A program made the translations under genes and the position numbers. A stretch of 64,000 bases of DNA from CAZGSN01 sp964371655 (lineage in GTDB: Bacteria; Desulfobacterota; Binatia; HRBIN30). Shown in pieces: positions 1 to 10,336 of this stretch. A model generated the notes under the pieces. It made no database searches, was not told the DNA's origin, and saw only the letters and a program-made list of their open reading frames with translations. The stretch covers positions 1 through 64,000 of the forward strand of contig CAYJOD010000006.1 in the NCBI GenBank assembly GCA_964371655.1. The letters are read 5' to 3'. The first letter of the stretch is position 1, and every line of letters begins with the position of its first letter.

Positions 1-14
1 CCTTTCAAGCCCTC

Positions 15-386
15 TCAGCTTCCCACCTTCAAGCCAACACTGGTGTCGTGCACCCAACCGCGCGCCTGTGCGTGCGCACCGATCAGGAAGTCTGGTAGGA
101 TTCGCTCCCGCGGCCCTCCTGCCTCTCGGTATTTCTTCCATGCGCGGGCGGCAAGATCGCAGGCCGAACGTGTCAACGATTGCACGCCAATCTGGCGGTC
201 TCGCAAGAAAGCATCGCATAACTTGCGATCAGGGAAGTGAACGCAGAGCTCTGCATATACGATGTCGCAAACGACTAGCCTTCCTTCGCTGCCGCAGGCC
301 ACGAGCGCCTCCAAGGAGGCGTCGAGGAAATCAGGGTTCGGGCGCAACACATCGAGGAGGACGTTGGTGTCCACCGCTGTGATCAC
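15..386 (-). CDS. VapC-like PIN-domain toxin, C-terminus shortened
   Basis: PIN-domain ribonuclease of a type II toxin-antitoxin pair, expected to cleave RNA in the cytoplasm. The N-terminal acidic motif (AVDTNVLLDVL), a mid-protein acidic residue in DIVYAELC and the DFLIGAHA helix fit the family. The usual tail after that helix (a TRD-type motif, then a GFY-like stretch) is replaced by GWVHDTSVGLKVGS, so roughly 8-10 residues seem to be missing although the frame stays open. The start overlaps the antitoxin stop by 4 nt (ATGA), showing translational coupling. The fold is secure; whether the shortened toxin is active is not. Confidence 0.8.
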   Translation of the reverse strand: MITAVDTNVLLDVLRPNPDFLDASLEALVACGSEGRLVVCDIVYAELCVHFPDRKLCDAFLRDRQIGVQSLTRSACDLAARAWKKYREAGGPRERILPDFLIGAHAQARGWVHDTSVGLKVGS

Positions 387-622
387 CGACCCCTCACCAT
401 CTCGATGTACTCATCCACGGAGGGGTTGCCCAAGTCTTCAAAGCTCTTGCGGCAATAGCCAATCCATTTCTCCCAGCCGTGAGCCTTGCGAGAGATGGCT
501 TTCTTGCAGATGTACACACGGCCGTTCTCGGGAACCAACTCGACGTTGGTGCCGGGCTTGAGTCCGAATTGCTTCTGCACTCTCCTGGGAATCTTGATCT
601 GTCCCTGCGCCGCGATTTTCAT
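383..622 (-). CDS. AbrB/MazE-family antitoxin
   Basis: 79-residue swapped-hairpin DNA-binding antitoxin. The first 45 residues show the AbrB/SpoVT pattern (GQIKIPRRVQKQFGL, then GTNVELV and GRVYI). The remainder is the toxin-neutralising tail. It precedes the PIN toxin with a 4-nt overlap, the standard order for such pairs, and probably autoregulates the operon, as is usual for the family. Confidence 0.85.
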   Translation of the reverse strand: MKIAAQGQIKIPRRVQKQFGLKPGTNVELVPENGRVYICKKAISRKAHGWEKWIGYCRKSFEDLGNPSVDEYIEMVRGR

Positions 623-717
623 ACTGACAGTATGAGCACACAGACGGAAATCTCAAGCGGCGTGAGGTCACGCAGCATGTCTCGGCTGATCTTTCACGAA
701 TCTCTGAAAACGACTCG

Positions 718-3228
718 TCAGGCGTCGTCGTAACCCGACAATATTGCTTCATCCAGTTCAACCACGGGTTCGTTGCCCGGACCATCATAACGCGCCGGCA
801 CCGTCACCTGCTCGTATCCGATGGCTCGGTAACCGCGTAAGCGTTTTTCGAACATGCGGGCCAACATCGGTACCTCGCGATCGGCGTAGTCGAAGATGCG
901 CACCTCTTGCTTGCCCTGATGCGCCCGGTGCAGTCGGCCGGCGTACTGCACGAGCGTGCCCTTCCACGACACGGGCAGGGTAAGGAAGAGCGTATCCAGC
1001 CGCGCATCGTCGAAGCCCTCACCGATGTATCGCCCGGTGGCGAGTACGAGCCGCTCCTCATTCGGTGGGATTGCGGCGATTCGCTCCGCCACCTCGCGCC
1101 GCTGTCTCGCGCCCATCCCGCCTCGCAGGACCACGAGGTTTCGCGCAGCGGGACGCAGCTGTGCCTCGAAGTACTCGAGATGGTCCCTCCGTTCTGTGAG
1201 CAAGATCGGCGACCGGCCCTCTTCGAGCGCGTTGAGCACGTCATTGACGATGAGTTGATTTCGCGACGCGTCAGCCACGAGCGCCCGATAGAGATCCTGA
1301 ATCGGCGTCTGGCGCTCATCGCTAGCAATGCGGAACTGCGTCTCGCGGACAATCAAGTGGTGCGCAAAACGCCGTCGCTGGGCTTGGCTCTTGGGATCGA
1401 TGGCGACGCGCACAGGCCCCAGCTGCATCTCGATGATCGGATGATGCCCATCGCGCCGCTGCGGGGTAGCAGTAAGACCGGTCACGTACCGGGCTTTGAC
1501 GCTGGACAGGACGCGTTCAAATGAGACAGCTGAGACGTGGTGACACTCGTCCACGATCACGTGGCCGTACGTGGCGACAATATCGTTCACTTCGTCGCCG
1601 CGTACGAGGCTCTGCAGCATGGCTACATCGAGATGGCCGTTGGGCTTGCGCTTTCCGCCCCCAATTCGGCCAATCGCTTTGGCGTCAATGCCGAGGAACA
1701 TGGCGAGCTGTGCCACCCACTGATCGAGTAGCGGTTGGCGATGCACGAGGATGAGGGTGCTGCGGGCACGATGAGCCACCAGATACGTTCCCACCACTGT
1801 CTTGCCGATTCCCGGTGGGGCAACGAATACACCCACGTCGTGAGCGAGGAGTGCATTGGCCGCAGTCTGCTGCACCGCGGTCAACTGACCCTTGAAATCA
1901 ACCTCTAATGAATCGCCCGCAATTCTCTGGTCGTCGAGAACTAAGGCCACGCCGTATCCGTGTAGAAGACCTTCGAGGTCTGCGAGGCAGCCGCGCGGGA
2001 GGGCAATGTGCTCCGGGAATTCCTCCGCGCAGGCGATCACGCGCGGCGTCAGCGTCGTCGACAAGCGCATGCTCTGCTTCTTGTAGAATTCTGGATTCTG
2101 AAACGCAGCCAGCCGCTTGATCTGATTCAGCACCATTGAGGGCAGAGCCGCCTTCTCAACAAAGATTCGTTGCGCGAGGACCGCGCTCACCGACTGCGGC
2201 AAAGGTCCTGGAATTTCCCTCTGCTGAGCACGTCCAGACGGAGGGCGGGTCCATGGTGCGCGGTTGTCTTCCTCGTCACCGAGATTGGCGCTGCGGACTC
2301 CAATTACCTTTCCCTTCCTCGTCGCCTCGGCCGCGATGCGCTCGACCGTTGCGGGAGCGATACGGTCGATCCCGGCGAGGTAGGCCCACTGATCTGTGTG
2401 CGGGGTGAACTGAGCATCCAAGAAGACCGTGTTATTGTGCTGACGAGCGTCGTGCTGAAGCGGCAGCGCGATCAGGTTGCCGAAGCCGCCGCGTGGCATG
2501 GTGTCCTGGCTCGGGAACAGACGGTCGTACGATTCCATGCTGAGTTGGTGGCGACGGGCCATCGCTTCGGTGATCAGGTAGCAGCCCATCTTGCGGGCGA
2601 TGGTGGCAGCAACAGGCGCCGTGAAGAAGAACCATGCGTGTGCTCCGTTGCCGGACCGTGAACGCTCGAGCGCGGTTGGCACACCGATGTCGTGGCAGGT
2701 CTCGATGAAGACAGCGACGTCCTCGATCCACGATCGCTTGTCGAAGTCCACGGCGAGAAACCAGCAGGTCTCGTCCTGCAGGAGCGGATATACTCCCACC
2801 ACGTGTCGTCCTTGCAGATGATCGATGATGGTCTGGTCCTTCACGGACACAAAGGCTTGGTTTGGGCAGTCCCCGCACTTGACTCTCGGTTTCTCGCATA
2901 CGCTGCGGACCCACTCGTTCGCGCAGGCAGGTGCATACCCCTTCTTGCCGGTCCGCGTATTCTCCCAAAGCTTTGGGTAGATGTCCTCGCGACCGCGAAA
3001 GAGTGCCCGAAACACAGCCACCTTTTCTGCCGGCGTCAGCGGGGATGCCGTGCTGCTTGAGGGTGTCGTTGCCGCCTGCTCGGTAGGTGCGGAGTCGACT
3101 GCTACAAGCTCGGTGCGCAGTTGCTCGAGTTGCAACCGAACATCGTCTCGTTCGCGATCGAGCGCGACTAACTTCGCCTCTTGAGCGGCGATCGCTTTGA
3201 CGAGTGAGTCACGAGAAGCAGGATTCAT
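718..3228 (-). CDS. TOTE-type primase-polymerase/SF2 helicase fusion
   Basis: Large protein of about 836 residues with the layout of the TOTE conflict-system primase family. An N-terminal coiled coil (about 1-45) is followed by an archaeo-eukaryotic primase domain: a four-Cys cluster at about 102-121, the acidic AVDFDK at about 159, SGNGAH at about 192 and MPRGGFGN at about 244. A superfamily-2 helicase follows, with Walker A APPGIGKT at about 470, DECHH at about 560, TATPQR, and QYAGRLHRA as motif VI. The frame is open 24 codons further upstream; the ATG at 3228 is chosen because the coiled coil begins there. No nuclease domain is visible in this protein. The role is presumably defence against foreign DNA; that is family knowledge, not shown here. 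Confidence 0.9.
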   Translation of the reverse strand: MNPASRDSLVKAIAAQEAKLVALDRERDDVRLQLEQLRTELVAVDSAPTEQAATTPSSSTASPLTPAEKVAVFRALFRGREDIYPKLWENTRTGKKGYAPACANEWVRSVCEKPRVKCGDCPNQAFVSVKDQTIIDHLQGRHVVGVYPLLQDETCWFLAVDFDKRSWIEDVAVFIETCHDIGVPTALERSRSGNGAHAWFFFTAPVAATIARKMGCYLITEAMARRHQLSMESYDRLFPSQDTMPRGGFGNLIALPLQHDARQHNNTVFLDAQFTPHTDQWAYLAGIDRIAPATVERIAAEATRKGKVIGVRSANLGDEEDNRAPWTRPPSGRAQQREIPGPLPQSVSAVLAQRIFVEKAALPSMVLNQIKRLAAFQNPEFYKKQSMRLSTTLTPRVIACAEEFPEHIALPRGCLADLEGLLHGYGVALVLDDQRIAGDSLEVDFKGQLTAVQQTAANALLAHDVGVFVAPPGIGKTVVGTYLVAHRARSTLILVHRQPLLDQWVAQLAMFLGIDAKAIGRIGGGKRKPNGHLDVAMLQSLVRGDEVNDIVATYGHVIVDECHHVSAVSFERVLSSVKARYVTGLTATPQRRDGHHPIIEMQLGPVRVAIDPKSQAQRRRFAHHLIVRETQFRIASDERQTPIQDLYRALVADASRNQLIVNDVLNALEEGRSPILLTERRDHLEYFEAQLRPAARNLVVLRGGMGARQRREVAERIAAIPPNEERLVLATGRYIGEGFDDARLDTLFLTLPVSWKGTLVQYAGRLHRAHQGKQEVRIFDYADREVPMLARMFEKRLRGYRAIGYEQVTVPARYDGPGNEPVVELDEAILSGYDDA

Positions 3229-3524
3229 CGAGGCACCGGTACACGAGGCCCTTATACGCGCTCCTGGTGTTGATCGCATGACCATCGGCGGGTGCAACAA
3301 TCAACCGACGCTTGTGCGAAGTACAAGGGCACCGCGGTGCAAGTGGCTCGCTACCACCGCCGAAGCGGGTCATCGCCGCGCTGAGAAAGATCAAAAGATC
3401 CTCTCGGCCCTCGGCGGCACGGGCCCAGCGCGAGATGTCATCGATGCCAGGGCCTGAGCCGGTGCCAGCTACGCCGACGGGTTCGTCGAGCGGCGCGACG
3501 GTCCCGGCATCGCCTCCGCCCTCA

Positions 3525-3731
3525 TTACATTTTCCGACGGCCGTTGACGGCTTCCACGATTGCCTGCGCGCCTCCGGGCGGGAAATAGATTTCGCCGCAT
3601 TTTGCGCAGACGAGGGCGCGGATGCCGGCGACCGATACGCGCGCGCCCTCGCGCTCGAACTCTTGCGTGACAATGCGGGTGCGCACGGGGCCGGCGCACT
3701 CGGCACAGGGCGAATGGAACTCTCGCTTCAC
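3525..3731 (-). CDS. YgiT-type zinc-finger small protein
   Basis: 68 residues with two CxxC knuckles (CAEC near residue 9, CAKC near 43) in the spacing of the YgiT/MqsA N-terminal zinc finger, ending soon after an IVEAV helix. There is no C-terminal HTH and no adjacent MqsR/HigB-like toxin. It starts 1 nt after the stop of the truncated MoxR gene. It could be a solitary antitoxin-like domain. The 296 bases between its stop and the helicase start contain nothing I recognise. Confidence 0.7.
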   Translation of the reverse strand: MKREFHSPCAECAGPVRTRIVTQEFEREGARVSVAGIRALVCAKCGEIYFPPGGAQAIVEAVNGRRKM

Positions 3732-3732
3732 T

Positions 3733-4401
3733 TCACTGATTGTAGCGCGGACCCAGCTCCTGCCAGCTCTTCGGATAGCGCCCGCCCTTGGCGTCGTATT
3801 GGGTGAGGGCGTCGACGTCCTGCTCCTTCTTCAGCAACGCGCCGATGAAGGGGATGTGCTGCTCGATCTTCTCCATGCTGATGCCGGAGCGCAGCAGGGC
3901 GCTGATCCAGTCGATGAGCTCGGAGGTCGACGGCTTCTTGCGCAGCTCGTTCTGCTCGCGCAGCCAGTAGAACTTGATCAGCACCTGGTCGAGCAGCTGG
4001 GCATCGAGGTGCGGATGGTGCACGCCGATGATCTGCCGCATCAGAGCGAGGTCGGGGAACTCGATGTAATAGAAGATGCAGCGGCGCAGGAAGGCGTCGG
4101 GTAGCTCCTTCTCGTTGTTCGAGGTGATCAGCACCACCGGGCGCTGCTTGGCGACGACTTCCTCGCTGGTCTCGATGATCGTGAAGCGCATCTCATCGAG
4201 CTCGCGCAGCAGATCGTTGGGGAATTCAAGATCGGCCTTGTCGATCTCGTCGATCAGCAGCACGTGGCGTTCCTCAGCGGCGAAGGAGCGCCCGAGGGGG
4301 CCGAGCTTGATGTAACGATTGATGTCCGCGACGTCGCCGCTGCCGAAGCGGCTGCCGTTTGGGACCTTTTTGCCACTTGCGGCTAAGTGCGCGAAAACCA
4401 A
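3733..4401 (-). pseudogene. MoxR-family AAA ATPase, 5'-truncated
   Basis: The sequence runs cleanly from the middle of a MoxR ATPase (DINRYIKLGPLGR, Walker B VLLIDEIDKADLEFP, sensor TSNNEKELPDAFLRRC, arginine-finger region) to a normal C-terminus. The first third of the domain, with the Walker A P-loop, is absent. Upstream residues (HLAASGKKVPNGSR) match no MoxR sequence I know and overlap the opposite-strand XRE gene. The break lies at about 4340-4370. Without the P-loop it cannot hydrolyse ATP. The VWA (CoxE-like) partner usually found beside such ATPases is not seen. Confidence 0.75.
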
Positions 4402-4799
4402 AGAATCAGGCCTATCCGAGCGAGCCGAAAACCCTCGGTGAACACCTGCGGAAGCGTCGGATGGATTTGGGCCTTCGTCAGTCTGACGTTGCCCGAACCA
4501 TTGGGGTTTGGACCTCGACCATCAACTATTGGGAGAACAACCACTTCAATCCGGAGGTCCGATACGTGCCCAAGGTCGTCGCATTCTTGGGCTACGACCC
4601 GTTCGGGCCACCGCCTGCTTCGTTTTCTTTGCAGCTCAAGGCCGCCCGGATTGCCGCTGGGCTGACCCGGCGCCAGCTCGCCGCCCGATTGATGGTTCAC
4701 CCGGGGACGATGGCGGAGTGGGAGCGGGGCGAAACGCGGCCACTTAAGCCTTCAAGGAAGCGGTTGCTAGCCTTACTCGGGCTCTCGGCTCTCGGTTAG
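4359..4799 (+). CDS. XRE-family regulator with two HTH modules, start uncertain
   Basis: 146 residues. Two Cro/C1-type helix-turn-helix units are visible: LGEHLRKRRMDLGLRQSDVA with a following WTSTINYWE, and LKAARIAAGLTRRQLAARL with a following MAEWERGE. No ATG or ribosome-binding site is seen before the first HTH. The only upstream starts are TTG/GTG-type codons inside the MoxR junction, so the native 5' end may be missing. It is probably a DNA-binding regulator; target unknown. The 200 bases between it and the next gene hold nothing recognisable. Confidence 0.65.
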   Translation: MGPFCHLRLSARKPKNQAYPSEPKTLGEHLRKRRMDLGLRQSDVARTIGVWTSTINYWENNHFNPEVRYVPKVVAFLGYDPFGPPPASFSLQLKAARIAAGLTRRQLAARLMVHPGTMAEWERGETRPLKPSRKRLLALLGLSALG

Positions 4800-5001
4800 A
4801 CAACGCCTTGATTGCCACGATCCATTGGCGCGGACCTACTTCAGCTGTCAGTGTGGACGACTGCTCCTTTGCGGCGCTTGCGGCTGCCCCTCGGGTTCGA
4901 GAGACGTGCTCCAAGACGTCGACCGATTTGGATGCACAGACCTCTTCGAGTGCGCAAGGCGCGGTGCCGCGGTTTCCGGTCACCGCAAGTAACGTGACGA
5001 T

Positions 5002-5634
5002 TCACAAACAGCTTCCGTTGGCCCCGGCGCTCGGTTTTTCGGCGCCTATTGCCTTGACGACATCGAAGTAAGCGTTCCGTTCACGAAGCACGTTGAAGCC
5101 TGCCCGCTGTACGTTGCCGACGGTGTCGCGGTTCATGTCCGGCCCAATCAACCGGGTCACCGCAGTCATCAAGTCCTGAAAGACCGCGACTGGGCCAAAC
5201 CGGCTGCGCACGTGCTCGAACATGAGCAAGCGACCGCCGGGCTTCAGGCAACGGTAGATCTCGCGCAAGCCTCGAATCGGATCAGGCACCGAGCACAACG
5301 TGCAGGAAGTCACCACGGTGTCGAAGGAAGCATCGGCGAACTGAAGATTCTGCGCATCCATGAGAAGAATTTCTAGCGAACCGCCATAATCGGCCGCCTT
5401 GCGACGGGCGCGCTCGATCATGCGTGGGCTGACATCGATGGCCGTGATGTCAAGCCCCGGTGGGAAGAAACGGAAGTCATTGCCCGTGCCCGCGGCCATC
5501 ATGAGGCAGCGACCGGCCATCCGGGAAAAGAGCCGGCGCTTGGCCGGGGCGAACCGGCGATCCTCGGCCCACGTGATAAGATCGTAGGCCAGCGCCTCGC
5601 GGTCCCACTTCGTTACGAGTGTCGAGTCCATCAT
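5002..5634 (-). CDS. class I SAM-dependent methyltransferase (UbiE/PmtA-like)
   Basis: 210-residue Rossmann methyltransferase. Motif I is LMMAAGTGNDFRFF, then AIDVSPRMIERAR, LLMDAQNLQFADASFDTVV and the post-motif LKPGGRLLMFEHVRS. The nearest general group is UbiE/phospholipid N-methyltransferase-like; the substrate is not inferable. Start ATG at 5634 has GAGGG upstream and lies 7 nt from the stop of the upstream 4-TM gene, so it is the third gene of the lipoprotein operon with a predicted sigma-54 promoter at 7024-7039. Confidence 0.85.
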   Translation of the reverse strand: MMDSTLVTKWDREALAYDLITWAEDRRFAPAKRRLFSRMAGRCLMMAAGTGNDFRFFPPGLDITAIDVSPRMIERARRKAADYGGSLEILLMDAQNLQFADASFDTVVTSCTLCSVPDPIRGLREIYRCLKPGGRLLMFEHVRSRFGPVAVFQDLMTAVTRLIGPDMNRDTVGNVQRAGFNVLRERNAYFDVVKAIGAEKPSAGANGSCL

Positions 5635-5641
5635 GGTACCC

Positions 5642-6052
5642 TCATTCTTCGATCCCTTCCAATCCAGATTGCTGCAGGACGCGATCGTAGATCTGAACGC
5701 CCACCGTGACGATCACGCCAAACAGGGCGCCCGTGGTCAGCGCGTAGCTGTGGGGGGCCGAATGCGCCTGCATGCTGTCTCGCATCGCGAAGAACATCCC
5801 CCCGTACATTCCGATGAGACTCCCGGGAACCATGAGATGAAACATCCCCAGCACAGGCGTAAGCATGAGGCCCAGGACGAGATGCACGACCATCCCGATG
5901 CCCATGCCGGCGATCATCGCCAAGACCATGTCCATTCCGGGACCGACGGCCGCGTGCACGGCCATCGCGGTCGCGGCACCAACTACGGCGCCAGCCGCCC
6001 AGTCACCCACTGTAAACATCGCAGTGTGTTCCACGTTTACCTCTGATCCCAT
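5642..6052 (-). CDS. four-TM membrane protein of unknown function
   Basis: 136 residues with four hydrophobic segments (starting near AAGAVVGAATAM, LAMIAGMGIGMV, LMVPGSLIGMYG and TTGALFGVIVTV), rich in Met and Gly, with His in two helices. The ATG at 6052 is chosen because GGAAGGG sits 3 nt before it; the frame is open further upstream without a good site. It lies 16 nt after the lipoprotein gene and 7 nt before the methyltransferase, so the three form an operon. I do not recognise the family. Confidence 0.7.
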   Translation of the reverse strand: MGSEVNVEHTAMFTVGDWAAGAVVGAATAMAVHAAVGPGMDMVLAMIAGMGIGMVVHLVLGLMLTPVLGMFHLMVPGSLIGMYGGMFFAMRDSMQAHSAPHSYALTTGALFGVIVTVGVQIYDRVLQQSGLEGIEE

Positions 6053-6068
6053 TACCCTTCCTGCGTTC

Positions 6069-6917
6069 TCAGTGGCCATGCGCGTCGGGCGTCCGCGTCC
6101 CTTGCATGACCACCGACATGGTCGGCGAAGCCAGCGAGGGTGGCGATGGACTTTCCGTTCGCGACGGATTTGTCGTAATCGGGGATGGAGTCGCGGTGCC
6201 AGCGACACGCGGCACCTGACAATTGCCACCTTCCATGTCGTGGTCCATCATGCCGTCGTCCATCATGTTGTCATCCATCATGTTGTCATCCATCATGTCC
6301 TTCATCTGGCAGTCGTGGTGACCATCACGGTCCATGTCGTCGTCGTAGAAGCCGTCACCGTCGGCATCCATTGCGTCCACGCAATCCGTGTCGGGATCCT
6401 GCTGATCCGTTATCCCATCGCCGTCGCGGTCCATTTGGCCGAGCGGATTGAGTGAAGGCCTCGCGAAGCTGCGATCGCGGCTCACGACGACGATTCCGAG
6501 CTGGACCGAACGCTGTCGGCCGGAAACGAAGAAGTGATCGCTCTCTCCGGATCCACAGCTGAAGACCATGAAACCCGAGAAGTGCATGTCGTCACGGCTT
6601 TCGCCTTGGTGGTCAAAGCCCATCACGTAGGAGTCGTTCGCCGGCAACGTCAACGAGAACCGCCCGTTTCCCGCGTCGGTCTCGGTGACGAAAATCGCCC
6701 CGCCCGAACCCGTCGCCCGTACCCGATACGTCTCGACCGGTGCGCCAGCCACGGCCGCACTCCCCGACGCGGCTTGCGTAGCCACCGTACCGGACATCGC
6801 GACACCACCGACGCCGGCATTCGAGCCATCCCCGCTGCTACCGCCGCATCCCACAGCCACCGTCAAGAGAGCCAGCACGGCAACCGCCGCCCGTTTACGA
6901 CCCGCCTGCTTCTTCAT
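6069..6917 (-). CDS. lipoprotein with calcium-type DxDxDG loops and an MMDDN repeat
   Basis: 282 residues. A signal peptide ends in a lipobox (LTVAVGCG), so it is probably anchored in a membrane facing the periplasm or surface. Residues about 40-160 form a beta-rich domain with GSGES. A thrombospondin-type-3-like acidic stretch follows (MDRDGDGITDQQDPD, DADGDGFYDDDMDRDG), expected to bind calcium. Then comes a Met-Asp repeat of MMDDN units, and a Thr/Pro-rich tail. First gene of an operon with the 4-TM protein and methyltransferase. Its promoter region contains a strong -24/-12 match and the GAATA-N19-TATTC site. Metal scavenging by the MMDDN repeat is inference. Confidence 0.8.
   Translation of the reverse strand: MKKQAGRKRAAVAVLALLTVAVGCGGSSGDGSNAGVGGVAMSGTVATQAASGSAAVAGAPVETYRVRATGSGGAIFVTETDAGNGRFSLTLPANDSYVMGFDHQGESRDDMHFSGFMVFSCGSGESDHFFVSGRQRSVQLGIVVVSRDRSFARPSLNPLGQMDRDGDGITDQQDPDTDCVDAMDADGDGFYDDDMDRDGHHDCQMKDMMDDNMMDDNMMDDGMMDHDMEGGNCQVPRVAGTATPSPITTNPSRTESPSPPSLASPTMSVVMQGTRTPDAHGH
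6246..6305 (-). repeat. 15-bp tandem repeat inside the lipoprotein gene
   Basis: Four head-to-tail 15-nt units (CATCATGTTGTCATC on plus; two identical, two diverged) encode MMDDN/MMDDG on the minus strand. In-frame length variation by slippage is likely. Confidence 0.85.
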
Positions 6918-7023
6918 CTACGGCTTCTCCTCGTTTCTCGTCGCCGATCATCCCCATCTCCTCGGGCAGGGCCCCGGCTGCGTCGATGGTAGATGTTCCT
7001 CCCATTCGCCCCAGCCCGTTACA

Positions 7024-7039
7024 AGCGCAGAACGTGCCA
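7024..7039 (-). promoter_or_regulatory. sigma-54 (-24/-12) promoter, lipoprotein operon
   Basis: On the minus strand it reads TGGCACGTTCTGCGCT: GG and GC separated by exactly 10 nt, with a perfect TGGCACG -24 element. It resembles the promoters at 13882, 23304 and 25936, including the GCGC at -12. Start site expected near 7013. Confidence 0.7.
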
Positions 7040-7095
7040 GCGTCGTGGCTCGAAAAACACAACGGCCTCCGCCCGGGAAGCGGCCGCGAGGCGAA

Positions 7096-7124
7096 GAATA
7101 CTCTTCACTTGGTGCAGACTATTC
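7096..7124. promoter_or_regulatory. paired activator site GAATA-N19-TATTC (site D)
   Basis: GAATA at 7096-7100 and TATTC at 7120-7124, separated by 19 nt, with extended similarity to the other copies (CTCTTC after the first half, GCAGAC before the second). It lies 56 bp upstream of the sigma-54 promoter. Proposed enhancer for an NtrC-type activator; binding is inferred. Confidence 0.6.
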
Positions 7125-7253
7125 GACGTCTCGGAAATCACACGAATCGAAGGGATCGAGGGATCAAGGGGTCGGGGGCAAGGCGAAGATCGACATCTTG
7201 TTCGTCGTCTTCGCACGTCAATGCAACGTGCTGATGCGCACCCGCCGGCTACC

Positions 7254-7367
7254 TCATGCGCCACCTCTGCCGCTTTGCCGCTCACGCGTCCGCCAGCGTT
7301 GACGCAGCAGATGGTTGGCGCAGTAGCAGCCGATCGAGGTCACGATTGGGAACACGTACAACATCAT
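7254..7367 (-). CDS. 37-residue single-TM basic-tail protein
   Basis: An N-terminal hydrophobic segment (MMLYVFPIVTSIGCYC) is followed by a basic tail (LLRQRWRTRERQ). The same plan, with LRRRWQTHDRQ in the tail, appears at 23155-23275 when one extra base is disregarded, which is why I believe this short frame is real. No strong ribosome-binding site is seen. Located about 200 bp downstream of the response regulator. Function unknown. Confidence 0.5.
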   Translation of the reverse strand: MMLYVFPIVTSIGCYCANHLLRQRWRTRERQSGRGGA

Positions 7368-7565
7368 GGGGACGGTCCACCTCGCTGCTTCGGATATGCG
7401 CCGACCGTGGCGGTCGAGACCTACCCTCGAACACCGATGGCGCTGCAGCAAGTGTGCCGTCACAGCGCAAAGCGCAACCGCCACGAAATCCCCCGCGCGT
7501 GGGCCGGAGCGTGGCGACCTGTCTGCAACGAGTAGAGCCAATGCTCCACTCGGCGGTCGCACGGG

Positions 7566-8950
<1,385 letters not shown>

Positions 8951-8954
<4 letters not shown>

Positions 8955-10206
8955 ACGACGCTCGGCAAGTGTACCCGAAGCAGACAGCCAGGTCCGTCGT
9001 GCTCTTCCAACGTCAAGCTCCCCCCGTGCTCACTGACGAGACGGCGCGCAATGCTGAGCCCGAGACCGGTGCCATTCCGTTTCGTCGTGAAGAAGGGGTG
9101 GAATACACGCTCCCGGTACTTCGGTTCCACGCCTGGACCTGTATCCGAGAATGAGATGTCGCCCCATGCCACCGAACCATCCGAGTCCGGCGCCACGCCG
9201 CACGCCACCCGCAACAGGCCTCCCTTGGGCATTGCCTGCACAGCGTTCATCGTCAGGTTCATGAATACCTGCGTCAACCGGTGAATATCCATCGAGACCA
9301 TCAGGCGATCTAGTCCTTCCCTCTGGATCCGCACACCATTGTGTTCGGCGTGGTGTCGCGTCAGCTCGATGACCGAGCTCAGCGCGCTGACAGCGTCAGC
9401 CTTGCCGCCGATCACCGTACCCGCACGCGCCGCACGGAGATAGCCGTCGACGACCCGGTCCAAGCGGTCCACCTCGTCGGTAACGATGCGCGCGAACTTC
9501 GAGCGATCGGCCTCGGCCGGATTACCGGCTAGGATTTGCACCGTCCCACGAATCGCGGCCAGCGGGTTGCGGATCTCGTGGGCCAGATCCGCGGCAAGCT
9601 CTCCCAGAGTGGACAGTCGTTCAACCTGCGCCAGGGCCTCTTGCGTCTCGGCCAGCCGGGCCGCCTGCTCGCCGAGGTCGTCGTGCGCATGTTGAAGGCA
9701 GTCAAGTGCCTGTTCGGTCTCGCGGCGTTGCATCTTCTCGCGCTCGGAAAGGAGACCCGTCAATCCGCCCACGATCACATACAGAACCATCTCCACGCCA
9801 CGGTCGATCTCCTCGCTCGACGTCAGCGACAGTTGCATCAGCATGTGCGGCGCGTAGAGCCCGGCGGAGACGAGCGCAACGAGCACGCCTCCGCCGGTTC
9901 CGAACCACACCGCCGCGAGAATGATCGGCAGGTACATGCTGCGGCGCAAGATGTCGTGCCAGAGGTGCAGGTGGGGAGGTATCGAGTAGTGCGCGAGGGC
10001 ACCGCCAACCACCATGACCGCGACCGCGATGGCGCGGTTGCGCTGGGGGTCGCGGCCGCCCCCCGAACGGCGGCGCCCCCCNNNNNNNNNNTCCCCCCCC
10101 CCGCGTTGGCGGGGTGGCGGGGGGGGGCGCGCGGGCCGACTCCCGGCCGGCGCACAGCGCTCGCGTCGAGATCCGATGAAGTTGGGTTATCGGGTTGAAT
10201 CTGCAC
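8951..10206 (-). CDS. membrane sensor histidine kinase, N-terminus interrupted by assembly gap
   Basis: Partner kinase of the NtrC-type regulator (ATGA overlap). N-terminal hydrophobic sensor region (LPIILAAVWFGTGGGVLVAL and neighbours; HxxLRRxxYLP-type module known from KinB/AtoS-like kinases), coiled linker, dimerisation H-box DLAHEIRNPLAAIRG, N-box MNAVQAM, G1 DTGPGV, and F/G2 FHPFFTTKRNGTGLGLS. Reading continues upstream of the first internal ATG (10015) through IAVAV to the gap. The ATG at 10206 (MQIQPDNP...) is the likely true start but is separated by poly-G/C tracts and ten Ns, so the frame there is unverified. The signal sensed is unknown; context suggests metal or envelope redox stress. 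Confidence 0.85.
10082..10091. other. assembly gap (10 N) in a G/C homopolymer region
   Basis: Ten Ns flanked by long C and G runs (10076-10130). Base accuracy around the gap is doubtful, and it falls inside the kinase N-terminus. Confidence 0.99.
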
Positions 10207-10336
10207 GGTGATCTCTCTCCTGCTCGTCGCACGGTACCAGTCTCATACTCTGCCGCGTTCCGACAAGCCGAGCCGGGAGAGCTCGCCTCGGAATGGAGCG
10301 GCCAAGGATCGACCGTACTCTAGCAGTAGTGCCGGA

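Larger units (their letters stand above)
6918..7253. other. 336-bp regulatory region without a gene
   Basis: No coding pattern in either strand. It holds the sigma-54 promoter at 7024-7039 and the paired site at 7096-7124, both facing the lipoprotein operon. The predicted leader of about 95 nt precedes the ATG at 6917. Confidence 0.7.

Noticed and set aside
6246..6305. Short tandem repeats as a CRISPR-like array
   Set aside because: 15-nt units without spacers, in frame inside a lipoprotein gene.
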